Origin: JASLEW01 sp963732005
GTDB taxonomy: Bacteria; Acidobacteriota; Thermoanaerobaculia; Multivoradales; UBA5704
NCBI GenBank assembly: GCA_963732005.1
Contig: CAVSXT010000004.1
Location: forward strand, 558,001-622,000
DNA length: 64,000 bases
Direction: 5' to 3'
The notes below the pieces were generated by a model that was not told where the DNA came from, did not search any database, and saw nothing but the letters and a program-made list of their open reading frames with translations. Shown here in pieces: positions 18,703-26,397 of this stretch (the first letter of the stretch is position 1; every line of letters begins with the position of its first letter). The position numbers were made by a program, and so were the translations under genes.

Positions 18703-19850
18703 CTATCCCACCGGTATGGTGTAGTTGCCGAAGATCCCGTGGCCGGTGACCGCGTAGAAGGCGAGCCCGCCCCCGGCCAGCTGGTTGACGGTGAGTCCCA
18801 GGTCGATGATGCCGCTACCGCCGATGGTGTCGTCCGTGGTCACCACCCTCACCAGGCGCCCGCGGACGCGCGCAAAGATGCCGAACTTCGCGTTCTCGTA
18901 CCTGGCGAGGAAGGCAACGTCGTCGCCCCAGGCCGAGGGAGAGTTCAGCAGGAAGGACTGGAAGGTGCCGTGCCCGCCCGGCACCGGCGTGGCGAGATCG
19001 GCGACGACCTGGAGCGAGCCTTGCCCCGCCCGCTGGTAGATGCCGTCGCTGCCGGCCGAGCCCTGACCGTGGAAGACGACCCGGTCGGCCGCAGCCGCCG
19101 GGGATGCGAATGCCCAAAAGGTGCCGCTGGCGCCGGGGACCGGAGTGCTGGCGTTGGCGATGGTGAAGATGCCGCTGCCTCTCACGGTGTAGATGCCCAC
19201 GCCCACCGGCGGGTTGCCCGTACGGCTGGCGAAGAAGGTGATACCCCCCTCGGTCGCCATGGCGCCGTCGAAGTAGTTGAACGTGCCGCCGCCACCCGGG
19301 ATCGGGGTCGAGCTGTTGGCGACCACGGCCGGGGCCGGCGCTGCCGGGAAGCTGGAGGAGTAGACGCCGTATGCGCCGGTGCCGTCCTTGGCGACGAAGG
19401 CGATCGTGCCGCCGGTGTCGAACCCGGGCTGGCCGAAGGCGCTGAAGCTCCCGGTGCCGCCGGGCACCGCCATCGTGCTGTCCGCGATCCGCTTCAGGAC
19501 CTCGCCCGACTTGACGTAGACGCCCAAGGAATCCCGGGAGCCGGCACCGACGAAGGCGACGGCCTGCTGGGCCACCGTGGGCAGCCCGAAGCCGGTGAAC
19601 GTCCCGCCGGTGGAGGGGATAGCCGCGCCCACGGCCAGGAACAGCCGCAGGGTGCCCGCGACGTTGAGGTAGATGTTGGCCGGCTGGTCCTTGCCGGCGC
19701 CCCCGAAGGCGGCGGCCTCGGCGCTGATCTGCGGAAAGGTCATGAAGTCGAAGTTGCCCCTGCCCCCGGGCACCGGGGTCGAGGTGGACGCGATCACCGC
19801 GGCGGGAACCGGGGCGCCGGCCCCAAGCCGGCGAAGGTGACCGCCGAGCG
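18703..19850 (-). repeat. Protein-level tandem repeat, about 160 bp per unit, seven units
   Basis: The coding sequence repeats a block encoding STPVPGGxGTFxxF about every 150-170 bp, with visible copies near 19770, 19610, 19460, 19290, 19125 and 18980 and a degenerate copy near 18820. Similarity is at amino-acid level and the DNA units are diverged, so the repeats are old and not a recent minisatellite. Confidence 0.6.
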
Positions 19851-19881
19851 AGTGCAGCAGCGGATCGATCAGCTGTGTCAT
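18703..19881 (-). CDS. Seven-repeat beta-propeller-like protein, function unknown
   Basis: 392 residues from the ATG at 19879-19881, with AAAGGAGAG 7 nt upstream; longer frames lack support. There is no clear signal peptide. The whole protein is about seven repeats of roughly 53 residues. Each centres on TPVPGGxGxFxxF followed by a strand-rich segment ending in GVY/GIY: STPVPGGRGNFDF, AAIPSTGGTFTGF, MAVPGGTGSFSAF, STPIPGGGGTFNYF, STPVPGASGTFWAF, ATPVPGGHGTFQSF and a degenerate last copy (TIGGSGIIDLG). Seven equal units suggest a seven-bladed beta-propeller (inference). Similar 'choice-of-anchor'-like repeats occur in Acidobacteriota and Planctomycetes secreted proteins. Confidence 0.75.
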   Translation of the reverse strand: MTQLIDPLLHSLGGHLRRLGAGAPVPAAVIASTSTPVPGGRGNFDFMTFPQISAEAAAFGGAGKDQPANIYLNVAGTLRLFLAVGAAIPSTGGTFTGFGLPTVAQQAVAFVGAGSRDSLGVYVKSGEVLKRIADSTMAVPGGTGSFSAFGQPGFDTGGTIAFVAKDGTGAYGVYSSSFPAAPAPAVVANSSTPIPGGGGTFNYFDGAMATEGGITFFASRTGNPPVGVGIYTVRGSGIFTIANASTPVPGASGTFWAFASPAAAADRVVFHGQGSAGSDGIYQRAGQGSLQVVADLATPVPGGHGTFQSFLLNSPSAWGDDVAFLARYENAKFGIFARVRGRLVRVVTTDDTIGGSGIIDLGLTVNQLAGGGLAFYAVTGHGIFGNYTIPVG

Positions 19882-20082
19882 CAGGTCTCTCCTTTTGGGC
19901 CAGCTCTGGCCCCAAGCGCGCGTGCAACCGCTCCCGACGCCCCTGATCGGGGAGCCCTTGCCGCGCCTGCTACCTACTACTTCAACATAGCACCGACGCT
20001 CGCGTTCCGGCCGGCAGGCGGCTGGTGTCGGCGGCGGTATGATGCCGCGGAGATGGCGGCACAGACCGCGCGAGGGGAGGCA

Positions 20083-20331
20083 ATGACGAAGAAAAGGCAG
20101 CGGCTCGCCGCCGTGCAGGTGACGGCGGGCGGCGAGGGCGCGGGCACCATCGTGCCGCTGGCAGGCGGCACCATCGAGGAGCTGCTCGCCGGCTGGCGAG
20201 TGGTGCAGATGCAACCGCTGGGACCGCTGGCGGCGGAAGCCGGCCCGGCCGGGGGCCACCTTGCGCTGTTGCTGCTCGAAGAAGCGACTGCGGAGGAGAG
20301 CGCGGGGCGCCTGGGTTTCGGCGCCACCTGA
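20083..20331 (+). CDS. Small hypothetical protein (82 residues)
   Basis: The ATG at 20083 follows GAGGGGAGG (20072-20080), a strong ribosome-binding site, and a -10-like TATGAT lies at 20038-20043. The peptide starts MTKKRQRLAAVQVTAGGEGA and contains LAGWRVVQMQPLG and HLALLLLEE; it is small and soluble-looking. No family is recognised. It reads convergently into the phosphatase gene, with 12 bp between stops. The good translation signals make it likely real, although no homology supports it. Confidence 0.55.
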   Translation: MTKKRQRLAAVQVTAGGEGAGTIVPLAGGTIEELLAGWRVVQMQPLGPLAAEAGPAGGHLALLLLEEATAEESAGRLGFGAT

Positions 20332-20343
20332 GCTCCCTCCGGG

Positions 20344-21376
20344 TCAAGTCTTGCGGCGCAGCACCACGACCGTGGTGTCGTCGTCGGGCGGGCCGGCGCC
20401 GCGGTGGCGCCGCCAATCGGCCAGCAGGCCTTCGAGGACTGCCGTCGCCGGCCGGCCGGCGAGCTCGTCGAGCAGCCGGCGCGGACGGTCGTAGCCGTAG
20501 GGCTCGGCGCTGCCGCGGCCGGCCGCTGTGGCTTCGAAGAGGCCGTCGGAGCAGAGGACCAGGGTGGCGCCGGCGGCCAGCGCGAGCGGCAGGTCGGCGT
20601 AGCGCCGAGGCGGACCCTGGCCCAGAGGTAGCCCGGGCAGCGCCACCTCGCGGGCCGCCTGCCCGGGAGCGACCAGCAGTGGGTAGGGATGGCCGGCGTT
20701 GGCGAGCAGCGCCTCGCCGCTCGCCGGATCGAATCGCAGCAGGGCCAGGCTGGTGAAGCTGCGGCCGCCGCCGGCGGTGCGCAGGATGCGGTCGGTCTCG
20801 GCGAGCACCTCGGCGGGGGAGCGGCCGTCGCCGAGCAGGGTGGCGAGGGCGGCCTTGACCATGGCCTGGGCGATGGCGCACGAGTAGCCGTGCCCTGCCA
20901 CGTCGCCGGCGGCGATCCACCAGCGGCCGGCGCGGTCGCGCGCGAAGTCGTAGAGGTCGCCGCCGGCGCGCTCGGCGAGCAGCGACCGGGCGGCGATCTC
21001 CCAACCCGGCACCGCCGGCACCTCCCGCGGCAACAGGCCGCGCTGCATGCGTGCCAGCAGCTCCATCTCAACCTCGAGGCGCCGCTCCCGCTCGAGCCGC
21101 AGCACGAACGCCGGCGGCGCGACCGGCTCGTCCTCCGGCCGCGGCGGCCGCCGAGCCGCCACCGCACCCGTCCCGACCAGGACGGCCAGCGCGCCGGCGG
21201 CCAGAGCGAAGCTGCCGGGCAGCCAGGAGAGGTGCAAGGCGGTTAAGACGGCCGCCGGCGCCAGCCGGTACGCCAGGGCCGCGGGCCGAGTCGGCCAGGG
21301 CGGCGGGCTGCTCGATGCGGATCGCCAGCTGCGCGACCGGCAGCACGCTGGTGAGCGGCACCTCGGTGCCGGGCAT
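20344..21376 (-). CDS. SpoIIE/PP2C-type serine phosphatase, frameshifted near its N-terminus
   Basis: The catalytic domain is complete in one frame: LEVEMELLARMQRGLLPREV (linker helix), GGDLYDF, AAGDVAGHGYSCAIAQAMV, LANAGHPYPLL, CSDGLFEAT and DDDTTVVVLRRK, with the metal-binding aspartates of PPM phosphatases. One hydrophobic helix precedes it (WLPGSFALAAGALAVLVGTG). That frame has no start codon. A good start (ATG at 21374-21376, GGGAGAG upstream) lies in another frame, reading MPGTEVPLTSVLPVAQLAIR. The two join if one base near 21280-21290 is extra. So the gene has a +1 shift, real or an assembly error. Probably a membrane-anchored Rsb/SpoIIE-like signalling phosphatase. Confidence 0.8.
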
Positions 21377-21603
21377 GGCGAATCTCTCCCGCGGGTTACG
21401 GCGGCGGCGCGAAGGAGTTGCAGGACGGCTCCGCCGGTCGAAGGTAGCACGGACCGTTGACGCCGCCCGGGAGCCGTGCGCGGGGACGCGAGCGCAGCTC
21501 TGGACCGGCACCGCACCAAACCCCTGGCATATGATGCCGGCGGGGTTGCCGGCCGGCTGTCGCCCGCCGGCGAGCCCGGCTTCATTGCGCCACTTCCATC
21601 GCC

Positions 21604-23433
21604 ATGCCAAAGCCCGTCCTGTTCACCGTCGACGATGACCCGGAGGTGCTGCGCGCGCTCGAACGCGACCTGCGCCAGCAGTACGCCGAGCGCTTCCGGG
21701 TGATGCGCGCCAGCTCCGGCGCCGCCGCGCTCGGTGCGCTCCACCAGCTGCACGAGCGCCAGGGCGCCCTGGCGCTGCTGCTGGTCGACCAGCGCATGCC
21801 GCAGATGAGCGGCGTCGAGCTGCTCGAGCAGGCGCTGCCGCTCTACCCCGACGCCAAGCGGGTGCTGCTGACCGCCTACGCCGACACCGAGGCCGCCATC
21901 CGCGCGATCAACTCGGCGCGCGTGGATTACTACCTGCTCAAACCGTGGGATCCGCCCGCGGAGCGCCTCTACCCGGTGCTCGACGACCTGCTGGACGATT
22001 GGCTGGCCTCCTACCGGCCACCGTTCGAAGGGGTGCGGGTGGTGGGCCATCGCTGGTCGCCGCGGTCCTTCGACCTGCGTGACTTCCTCGCCCGCCACCA
22101 GGTGCCCTACCAGTGGCTGGACGTCGAAGAGAGCTCCGAGGCCCGCCGCCTGGCGGCGGTGGCGGCGGCTCCGGCGATCCCGGAGAACGGCTCTCCTGCC
22201 GCCGGCGCCCCGGCGGCGCCAGCTGCGACCGGCGACCATCCAGCCGACGCCGCCCCCGGAACGCCTCCCGCCGCCGCCGGCGGAGTCGCCGGCGATGCGG
22301 CGGCGGCGACGGATGCCGCGGCGGACACCGCCTGGACACCCGCCGGCCGGCTGCCGGTGGTGTTTTTCGCCGACGGCAGCTTCCTGGTCGAACCGACGCG
22401 GGCGGAGGTCGCCGAGCGAGTGGGCATGCGGACCCGCGCCGAGAGCCGGTTCTATGACCTGGTGATCGTCGGCGGCGGTCCGGCCGGGCTGGCCGCGGCC
22501 GTCTACGGCGCCTCCGAAGGGCTGCGTACCCTGATCGTCGAGCGCGATGCCCCGGGCGGCCAGGCGGGGACCAGCTCGCGCATCGAGAACTACCTCGGCT
22601 TTCCCTCGGGGCTCTCGGGCGCCGAGCTGGCGCGCCGCGCCGTGGCCCAGGCGCAGCGTTTCGGGGTGGAGATCCTCAACCCCCAGGAGGCCACCGGCCT
22701 GCGGCGCGAGGATCCCTACCGCATCGTCACGCTGTCGGACGGCAGCGAGGTGAGCTGCCACGCGCTGGTGGTGGCGACCGGTGTCTCCTACCGCAAGCTG
22801 GGGATCCCCGGCATCGATCGGCTGACCGACGCCGGCGTCTACTATGGCGCGGCGATGACCGAGGCCATCTCCTGCCGCGGCGAGGACGTCTTCCTGGTGG
22901 GCGGCGCCAACTCCGCCGGCCAGGCCGCGATGTACTTCTCGCGCTACGCCCGGCGAGTGGTCATCCTGGTGCGCGGCGACTCGCTGGCCAGGGGCATGTC
23001 ACGCTACCTGGTCGACCAGATCGCGCAGACCCCCAACGTCGAGGTGCGCCTGCACGCCAGCGTGGTAGGCGTGCACGGTGGCGAGGTGCTCGAGGCGATC
23101 GACGTCGCCGATGCGCAGACCGGCACGGTCGCCACCCTGCCGGCGCGGTCGGTGTTCATCTTCATCGGGGCCGAGCCGCGCACCGCCTGGCTCGAAGGCG
23201 TGGTGGAGCGCGACGAGCACGGTTTCCTGCTCGCCGGCAACGACCTGGTCCGCGAGGGCAAGCTGCCGGCGGGCTGGAACGTGGACCGACGGCCGTTCCT
23301 GCTCGAGACCAGCGTGCCCGGGGTGTTCGTGGCCGGCGACGTGCGCCACGGCTCGGTCAAGCGCGTCGCCTCGGGGGTCGGCGAGGGCTCGATCACGGTG
23401 TCGTTCGTGCACCAGCACCTGGCGCAGCTGTGA
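21604..23433 (+). CDS. Fused response regulator / thioredoxin-like / thioredoxin-reductase-like protein
   Basis: 609 residues; the ATG at 21604 opens directly into a receiver domain. Domains: REC at residues 1-130 (acidic DDD at 10-12, phospho-acceptor D62 in LLLVDQRMP, K113 in YLLKPWD). A thioredoxin/glutaredoxin-like domain spans about 140-275, interrupted by an Ala/Pro linker of about 55 residues. A thioredoxin-reductase-like flavoprotein spans about 282-609 (VIVGGGPAGLAAAVYGASEG, PGGQAGTSSRIENYLGFPSG, VFVAGDVRHGSVKRVASGVG). The redox-active CxxC expected after 'GVxYC' is absent: the sequence is GVYYGAAMTEAISC. The fusion type is known in databases; the oxidoreductase partner is not. Probably senses a phospho-signal or a redox cofactor. 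Confidence 0.9.
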   Translation: MPKPVLFTVDDDPEVLRALERDLRQQYAERFRVMRASSGAAALGALHQLHERQGALALLLVDQRMPQMSGVELLEQALPLYPDAKRVLLTAYADTEAAIRAINSARVDYYLLKPWDPPAERLYPVLDDLLDDWLASYRPPFEGVRVVGHRWSPRSFDLRDFLARHQVPYQWLDVEESSEARRLAAVAAAPAIPENGSPAAGAPAAPAATGDHPADAAPGTPPAAAGGVAGDAAAATDAAADTAWTPAGRLPVVFFADGSFLVEPTRAEVAERVGMRTRAESRFYDLVIVGGGPAGLAAAVYGASEGLRTLIVERDAPGGQAGTSSRIENYLGFPSGLSGAELARRAVAQAQRFGVEILNPQEATGLRREDPYRIVTLSDGSEVSCHALVVATGVSYRKLGIPGIDRLTDAGVYYGAAMTEAISCRGEDVFLVGGANSAGQAAMYFSRYARRVVILVRGDSLARGMSRYLVDQIAQTPNVEVRLHASVVGVHGGEVLEAIDVADAQTGTVATLPARSVFIFIGAEPRTAWLEGVVERDEHGFLLAGNDLVREGKLPAGWNVDRRPFLLETSVPGVFVAGDVRHGSVKRVASGVGEGSITVSFVHQHLAQL

Positions 23434-23467
23434 GCGAAGGGGTGTGGCCGGAAGCCGCGCCACGGCG

Positions 23468-23737
23468 TCACCCCGGCAGCAGCTCGACCTCGTCGACATA
23501 GCACCAGGCCCAGTCCTCGCCGGGCTCGAAGGAACGCACGATGGGATGGCGGCTGGCGTGGAAGTGCTTGGTGGCGTGCCGGCCGGGCGACGAATCGCAG
23601 CAGCCGACGTGGCCGCAGCTCAGGCAGAGGCGCAGGTGCACCCAGTGGCCACCGGTTTCCAGGCACTCCTTGCACCCCTTGCCGCTCGGGGTGACGTCGC
23701 GGATCTGGTCGAGATGGGTACAGTCGGTCGCGGGCAT
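23468..23737 (-). CDS. UBP-type zinc finger domain protein
   Basis: 89 residues from the ATG at 23735-23737, with AAGGAGAG 5 nt upstream. Zinc ligands are visible in order: CTHL, CKECLETGGHWVHLRLCLSC, GHVGCCDSS, and histidines in RHATKHFHASRHPIVRSF, then WCYVDE. This is the stand-alone bacterial form of the ZnF-UBP domain. The eukaryotic version binds the C-terminus of ubiquitin; the bacterial role is unclear. It lies 33 bp after the convergent REC-TrxR fusion. Length is usual for this bacterial family. Confidence 0.9.
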   Translation of the reverse strand: MPATDCTHLDQIRDVTPSGKGCKECLETGGHWVHLRLCLSCGHVGCCDSSPGRHATKHFHASRHPIVRSFEPGEDWAWCYVDEVELLPG

Positions 23738-23848
23738 GCTCTCTCCTTGTGGATGGCCGGGGTCGGTCGCGGCGCCGGTGGTCCAATCTCTGCCACCCGG
23801 CCGCGGACGGTCAAGAGTGGAGGATAGAATGCTTTCCGGGATGCAAGG

Positions 23849-24712
23849 ATGAGCGAGGCCGGCGGCACCGGACGCGCGCAGCTCGTGGCGGTCGCCGCGG
23901 CGGCCTTCCTGGTGGTGTTCAAAGGCGGCGCCGCCTGGCTCACCAGCTCGCTGGCCCTGGGCGCCGCCGCGCTCGATTCGGCGGTGGACGTGGTGGTCTC
24001 GAGCGCCAGCTATTTCGTGGTGCGGCGCAGCGCGGCGCCGCCCGACGCCGACCATCCCTTTGGCCACGGCCGCTTCGAGTCCCTGGCCGCGCTCGGACAG
24101 GGCCTGCTGCTGCTCGGCGCCGCGGCCAGCCTGATGGTCGCCGGCGTTCGCCGCCTGATCTCGCCCGAGGCGCCGCGCGCCATCGCGCTGGGCGTCGCCG
24201 TGCTGGCCGCGGCGATGACCACCAGCTGGCTGGTGAGCTGGTACCTGGGACGCGCCGCGGCCCGCAGCGGCAGCCCGGCGCTGCGCGCGGACAGCATTCA
24301 CTATCGTGCCGATCTCTGGGTCAACGCCGGCGCCGTGATCGCCCTGCTGCTGGTGCGCTGGGCGCACTGGCCGGCGGCCGATCCGCTGCTAGCGATCCTG
24401 GTCTCAGCGGTGGTGGTGCGCTCGGGCGCCGTGCTGGTCTTCGAGTCGGCCGGCGACCTTGCGGACCGCGCGCTGCCGCCGCAGGAGCTGCGCCGCATCG
24501 AGTCCGTGGTCGCCGGCTTCGCGCCGGAGGTGGTCGGCATGCACGACCTGCGGACCCGCCGCAGCGGTAGCCGCCGGCTGATCGAGATCCACCTGGAGAT
24601 CCCGCGCACGGTGAGCTTCGAGGAGGCCCACTCGCGCGGCGCCCGGGTGCGCCAAGCCATCGAACGCGACCTGCCGCGCTCGCGCGTCCTGGTCCATACC
24701 GATCCGGTGTAG
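23849..24712 (+). CDS. Cation diffusion facilitator (FieF-like) metal exporter
   Basis: 287 residues, ATG at 23849 (CAAGG just upstream; -10-like TAGAAT at 23825-23830). Six membrane helices lie in about residues 10-190. The metal site is DxxxD in helix 2 (ALDSAVDVVVSSAS) and HxxxD in helix 5 (ADSIHYRADLWVNAG), the Asp-Asp/His-Asp set of FieF (Fe/Zn) rather than the His-rich set of ZitB. HPFGHGRFE follows helix 2 as usual. A cytoplasmic CTD (HDLRTRRSGSRRLIEIHLEI) ends the protein. It exports divalent metal from the cytoplasm in exchange for protons; Fe2+/Zn2+ is inferred from the site. The Mla permease gene starts 24 bp after its stop. Confidence 0.93.
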   Translation: MSEAGGTGRAQLVAVAAAAFLVVFKGGAAWLTSSLALGAAALDSAVDVVVSSASYFVVRRSAAPPDADHPFGHGRFESLAALGQGLLLLGAAASLMVAGVRRLISPEAPRAIALGVAVLAAAMTTSWLVSWYLGRAAARSGSPALRADSIHYRADLWVNAGAVIALLLVRWAHWPAADPLLAILVSAVVVRSGAVLVFESAGDLADRALPPQELRRIESVVAGFAPEVVGMHDLRTRRSGSRRLIEIHLEIPRTVSFEEAHSRGARVRQAIERDLPRSRVLVHTDPV

Positions 24713-24736
24713 GCTGCGGCGGTGGAGGCCAGCGCG

Positions 24737-25537
24737 ATGACCGAGGGAGTGCCGGCCGGCCCGGCCCGGGGCGGCAGGAGCTCGCCGCTGCCCGGGGCGA
24801 TCGAGCGCTTCCTGCTCCAGATGGGGCAGTTCGTGCAGATGCTCGGCCGCGTCTTCGCCTGGACGCCGCGGCCGCCCTACGACTGGCGGGAGCTGCTGCG
24901 CCAGATGGTCAAGGTCGGCGTCGCCTCGACGCCGGTGGTGCTGCTGACCGCGCTCTTCACCGGCATGGTGCTGGCGCTGCAGACCTTCACCGTGCTCAAG
25001 CGCTTCAACGCCGAAAGCTACGTCGGCTCGCTGGTGGCGCTGTCGATGGTGCGGGAGCTGGCCGCGGTGCTCACCAGCCTGATCGTGGCCGGCCGCGCCG
25101 GCTCGGCGATGGGCGCCGAGCTCGGCACCATGAGGGTCACCGAGCAGATCGACGCCCTCGAGGTGATGGCCACCGACCCGATCCACTACCTGGTGGTGCC
25201 GCGGGTGTGGGCCGCCGTGCTGATGATGCCGCTGCTGGTGGTGCTCGCCGACGGCATCGGCATCGCCGGCGGCTACGCCGTCTCGGTGGTGCTGATGGGC
25301 TCCAACCCGGTCAGCTACGTCAACACCTCCTTTCAGTTCATGAACTTGAACGACCTGCTGTCAGGCCTGATCAAGGCGGCGGTCTTCGGTCTGCTGCTGG
25401 CGACCATCGGCTGCCAGCAGGGCTTCCACACCACCGGCGGGGCCGAGGGCGTGGGACGTTCCACCACCGCGGCGGTGGTGCTCGCCAGCATCGCCATCCT
25501 GGCCGCCGACTTCCTGCTCACCAAGCTGCTGTTCTGA
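24737..25537 (+). CDS. mlaE: MlaE-family lipid ABC transporter permease
   Basis: 266 residues from the ATG at 24737, preferred over the GTG at 24722 because GGAGG (24724-24728) lies 8 nt before it. Family signatures are clear: LTALFTGMVLALQT, then RELAAVLTSLIVAGRAGSAM, GAELGTMRVTEQIDALEVMA and PRVWAAVLMMPLLVVLADGI. Five hydrophobic helices. It is the membrane part of an inner-membrane complex that moves phospholipid between the inner membrane and periplasmic carriers, with the ATPase and MCE protein encoded directly downstream. Confidence 0.95.
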   Translation: MTEGVPAGPARGGRSSPLPGAIERFLLQMGQFVQMLGRVFAWTPRPPYDWRELLRQMVKVGVASTPVVLLTALFTGMVLALQTFTVLKRFNAESYVGSLVALSMVRELAAVLTSLIVAGRAGSAMGAELGTMRVTEQIDALEVMATDPIHYLVVPRVWAAVLMMPLLVVLADGIGIAGGYAVSVVLMGSNPVSYVNTSFQFMNLNDLLSGLIKAAVFGLLLATIGCQQGFHTTGGAEGVGRSTTAAVVLASIAILAADFLLTKLLF

Positions 25538-25538
25538 G

Positions 25539-26369
25539 ATGGCCGCGCCCAGCCCAGTCCGCCCCTCGCCAGGCGAGCCGCCGCCGGACGCGCACTCGGC
25601 GCCGGAGCTCCGGATCCGGCTGCGCGGGCTGGTCAAGTCGTTCGGTCCCAAGCGGGTGCTCGACGGCCTCGACCTCGACGTCGCCGCCGGCGAGTCGATG
25701 GTGGTCATCGGCACCTCCGGCACCGGCAAGAGCGTCACGCTCAAGCACATCATCGGGCTGCTGAAGCCGGACTCGGGCACGGTGGAGGTGGACGGGGTGG
25801 CGATCGAGCGGCTCGACAACCGCGCCATCACCGAGTTCCGGCGCCGCTTCGGCATGGCCTTCCAGGAAGGCGCCCTGTTCGACTCGATGAACGTCTTCGA
25901 CAACGTGGCCTTCCCGCTGCGCCGGCTGTCGCGCAAGACGCCGTCCGAGATTCGCCAGCGGGTCGAGGAGTGCCTGGCGGTGGCGCGCCTCGAAGGGATC
26001 GGGGAAAAAGCCATCTCCGAGCTGTCGGGCGGCATGCGGCGCCGGGTGGGCTTCGCGCGCGCCATCGCCCACGAGCCGGAGATCCTGCTCTTCGACGAGC
26101 CGACCACCGGTCTCGACCCGGTGACCACGGCCTTGATCGGCGAGGTGATCCGCGACATCGGCCAACGCCTGCAGACGACCATGGTGATCATCACCCACGA
26201 CATGCAGGTCGCCTTTCGGGTCGCCGATCGGATCGCCATGCTGGACCGGGGAAAGATCATCGCCGAGGCGCCGCCGGAGGAGTTCAAGCAGCTCTCCGAC
26301 GCGCGGGTCCAGCAGTTCGTCCACGGCAAGGCGGAGGGGCCGCTGTCCGAGGAAGTGGCCGGCGGGTAG
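25539..26369 (+). CDS. mlaF: MlaF-family lipid ABC transporter ATP-binding protein
   Basis: 276 residues; the ATG overlaps the end of the permease gene to within one base, so translation is coupled. Walker A is GTSGTGKS (about residue 64), Q-loop FQEGALFDSMNVFDNVAFPL (the 'GALFDS' form typical of Mla ATPases), signature LSGGMRRRVGFARA, Walker B ILLFDEPTTGLDP, switch histidine ITHD. The N-terminal 25 residues are Pro-rich and extra. It powers the MlaE permease. Confidence 0.95.
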   Translation: MAAPSPVRPSPGEPPPDAHSAPELRIRLRGLVKSFGPKRVLDGLDLDVAAGESMVVIGTSGTGKSVTLKHIIGLLKPDSGTVEVDGVAIERLDNRAITEFRRRFGMAFQEGALFDSMNVFDNVAFPLRRLSRKTPSEIRQRVEECLAVARLEGIGEKAISELSGGMRRRVGFARAIAHEPEILLFDEPTTGLDPVTTALIGEVIRDIGQRLQTTMVIITHDMQVAFRVADRIAMLDRGKIIAEAPPEEFKQLSDARVQQFVHGKAEGPLSEEVAGG

Positions 26370-26397
26370 GTTTCTTGCTTTCGAGAGTGGAGACTCT

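Noticed and set aside
24722..24736. GTG start for mlaE at 24722
   Set aside because: GGAGG at 24724-24728 lies inside this version and is ideally placed for the ATG at 24737.
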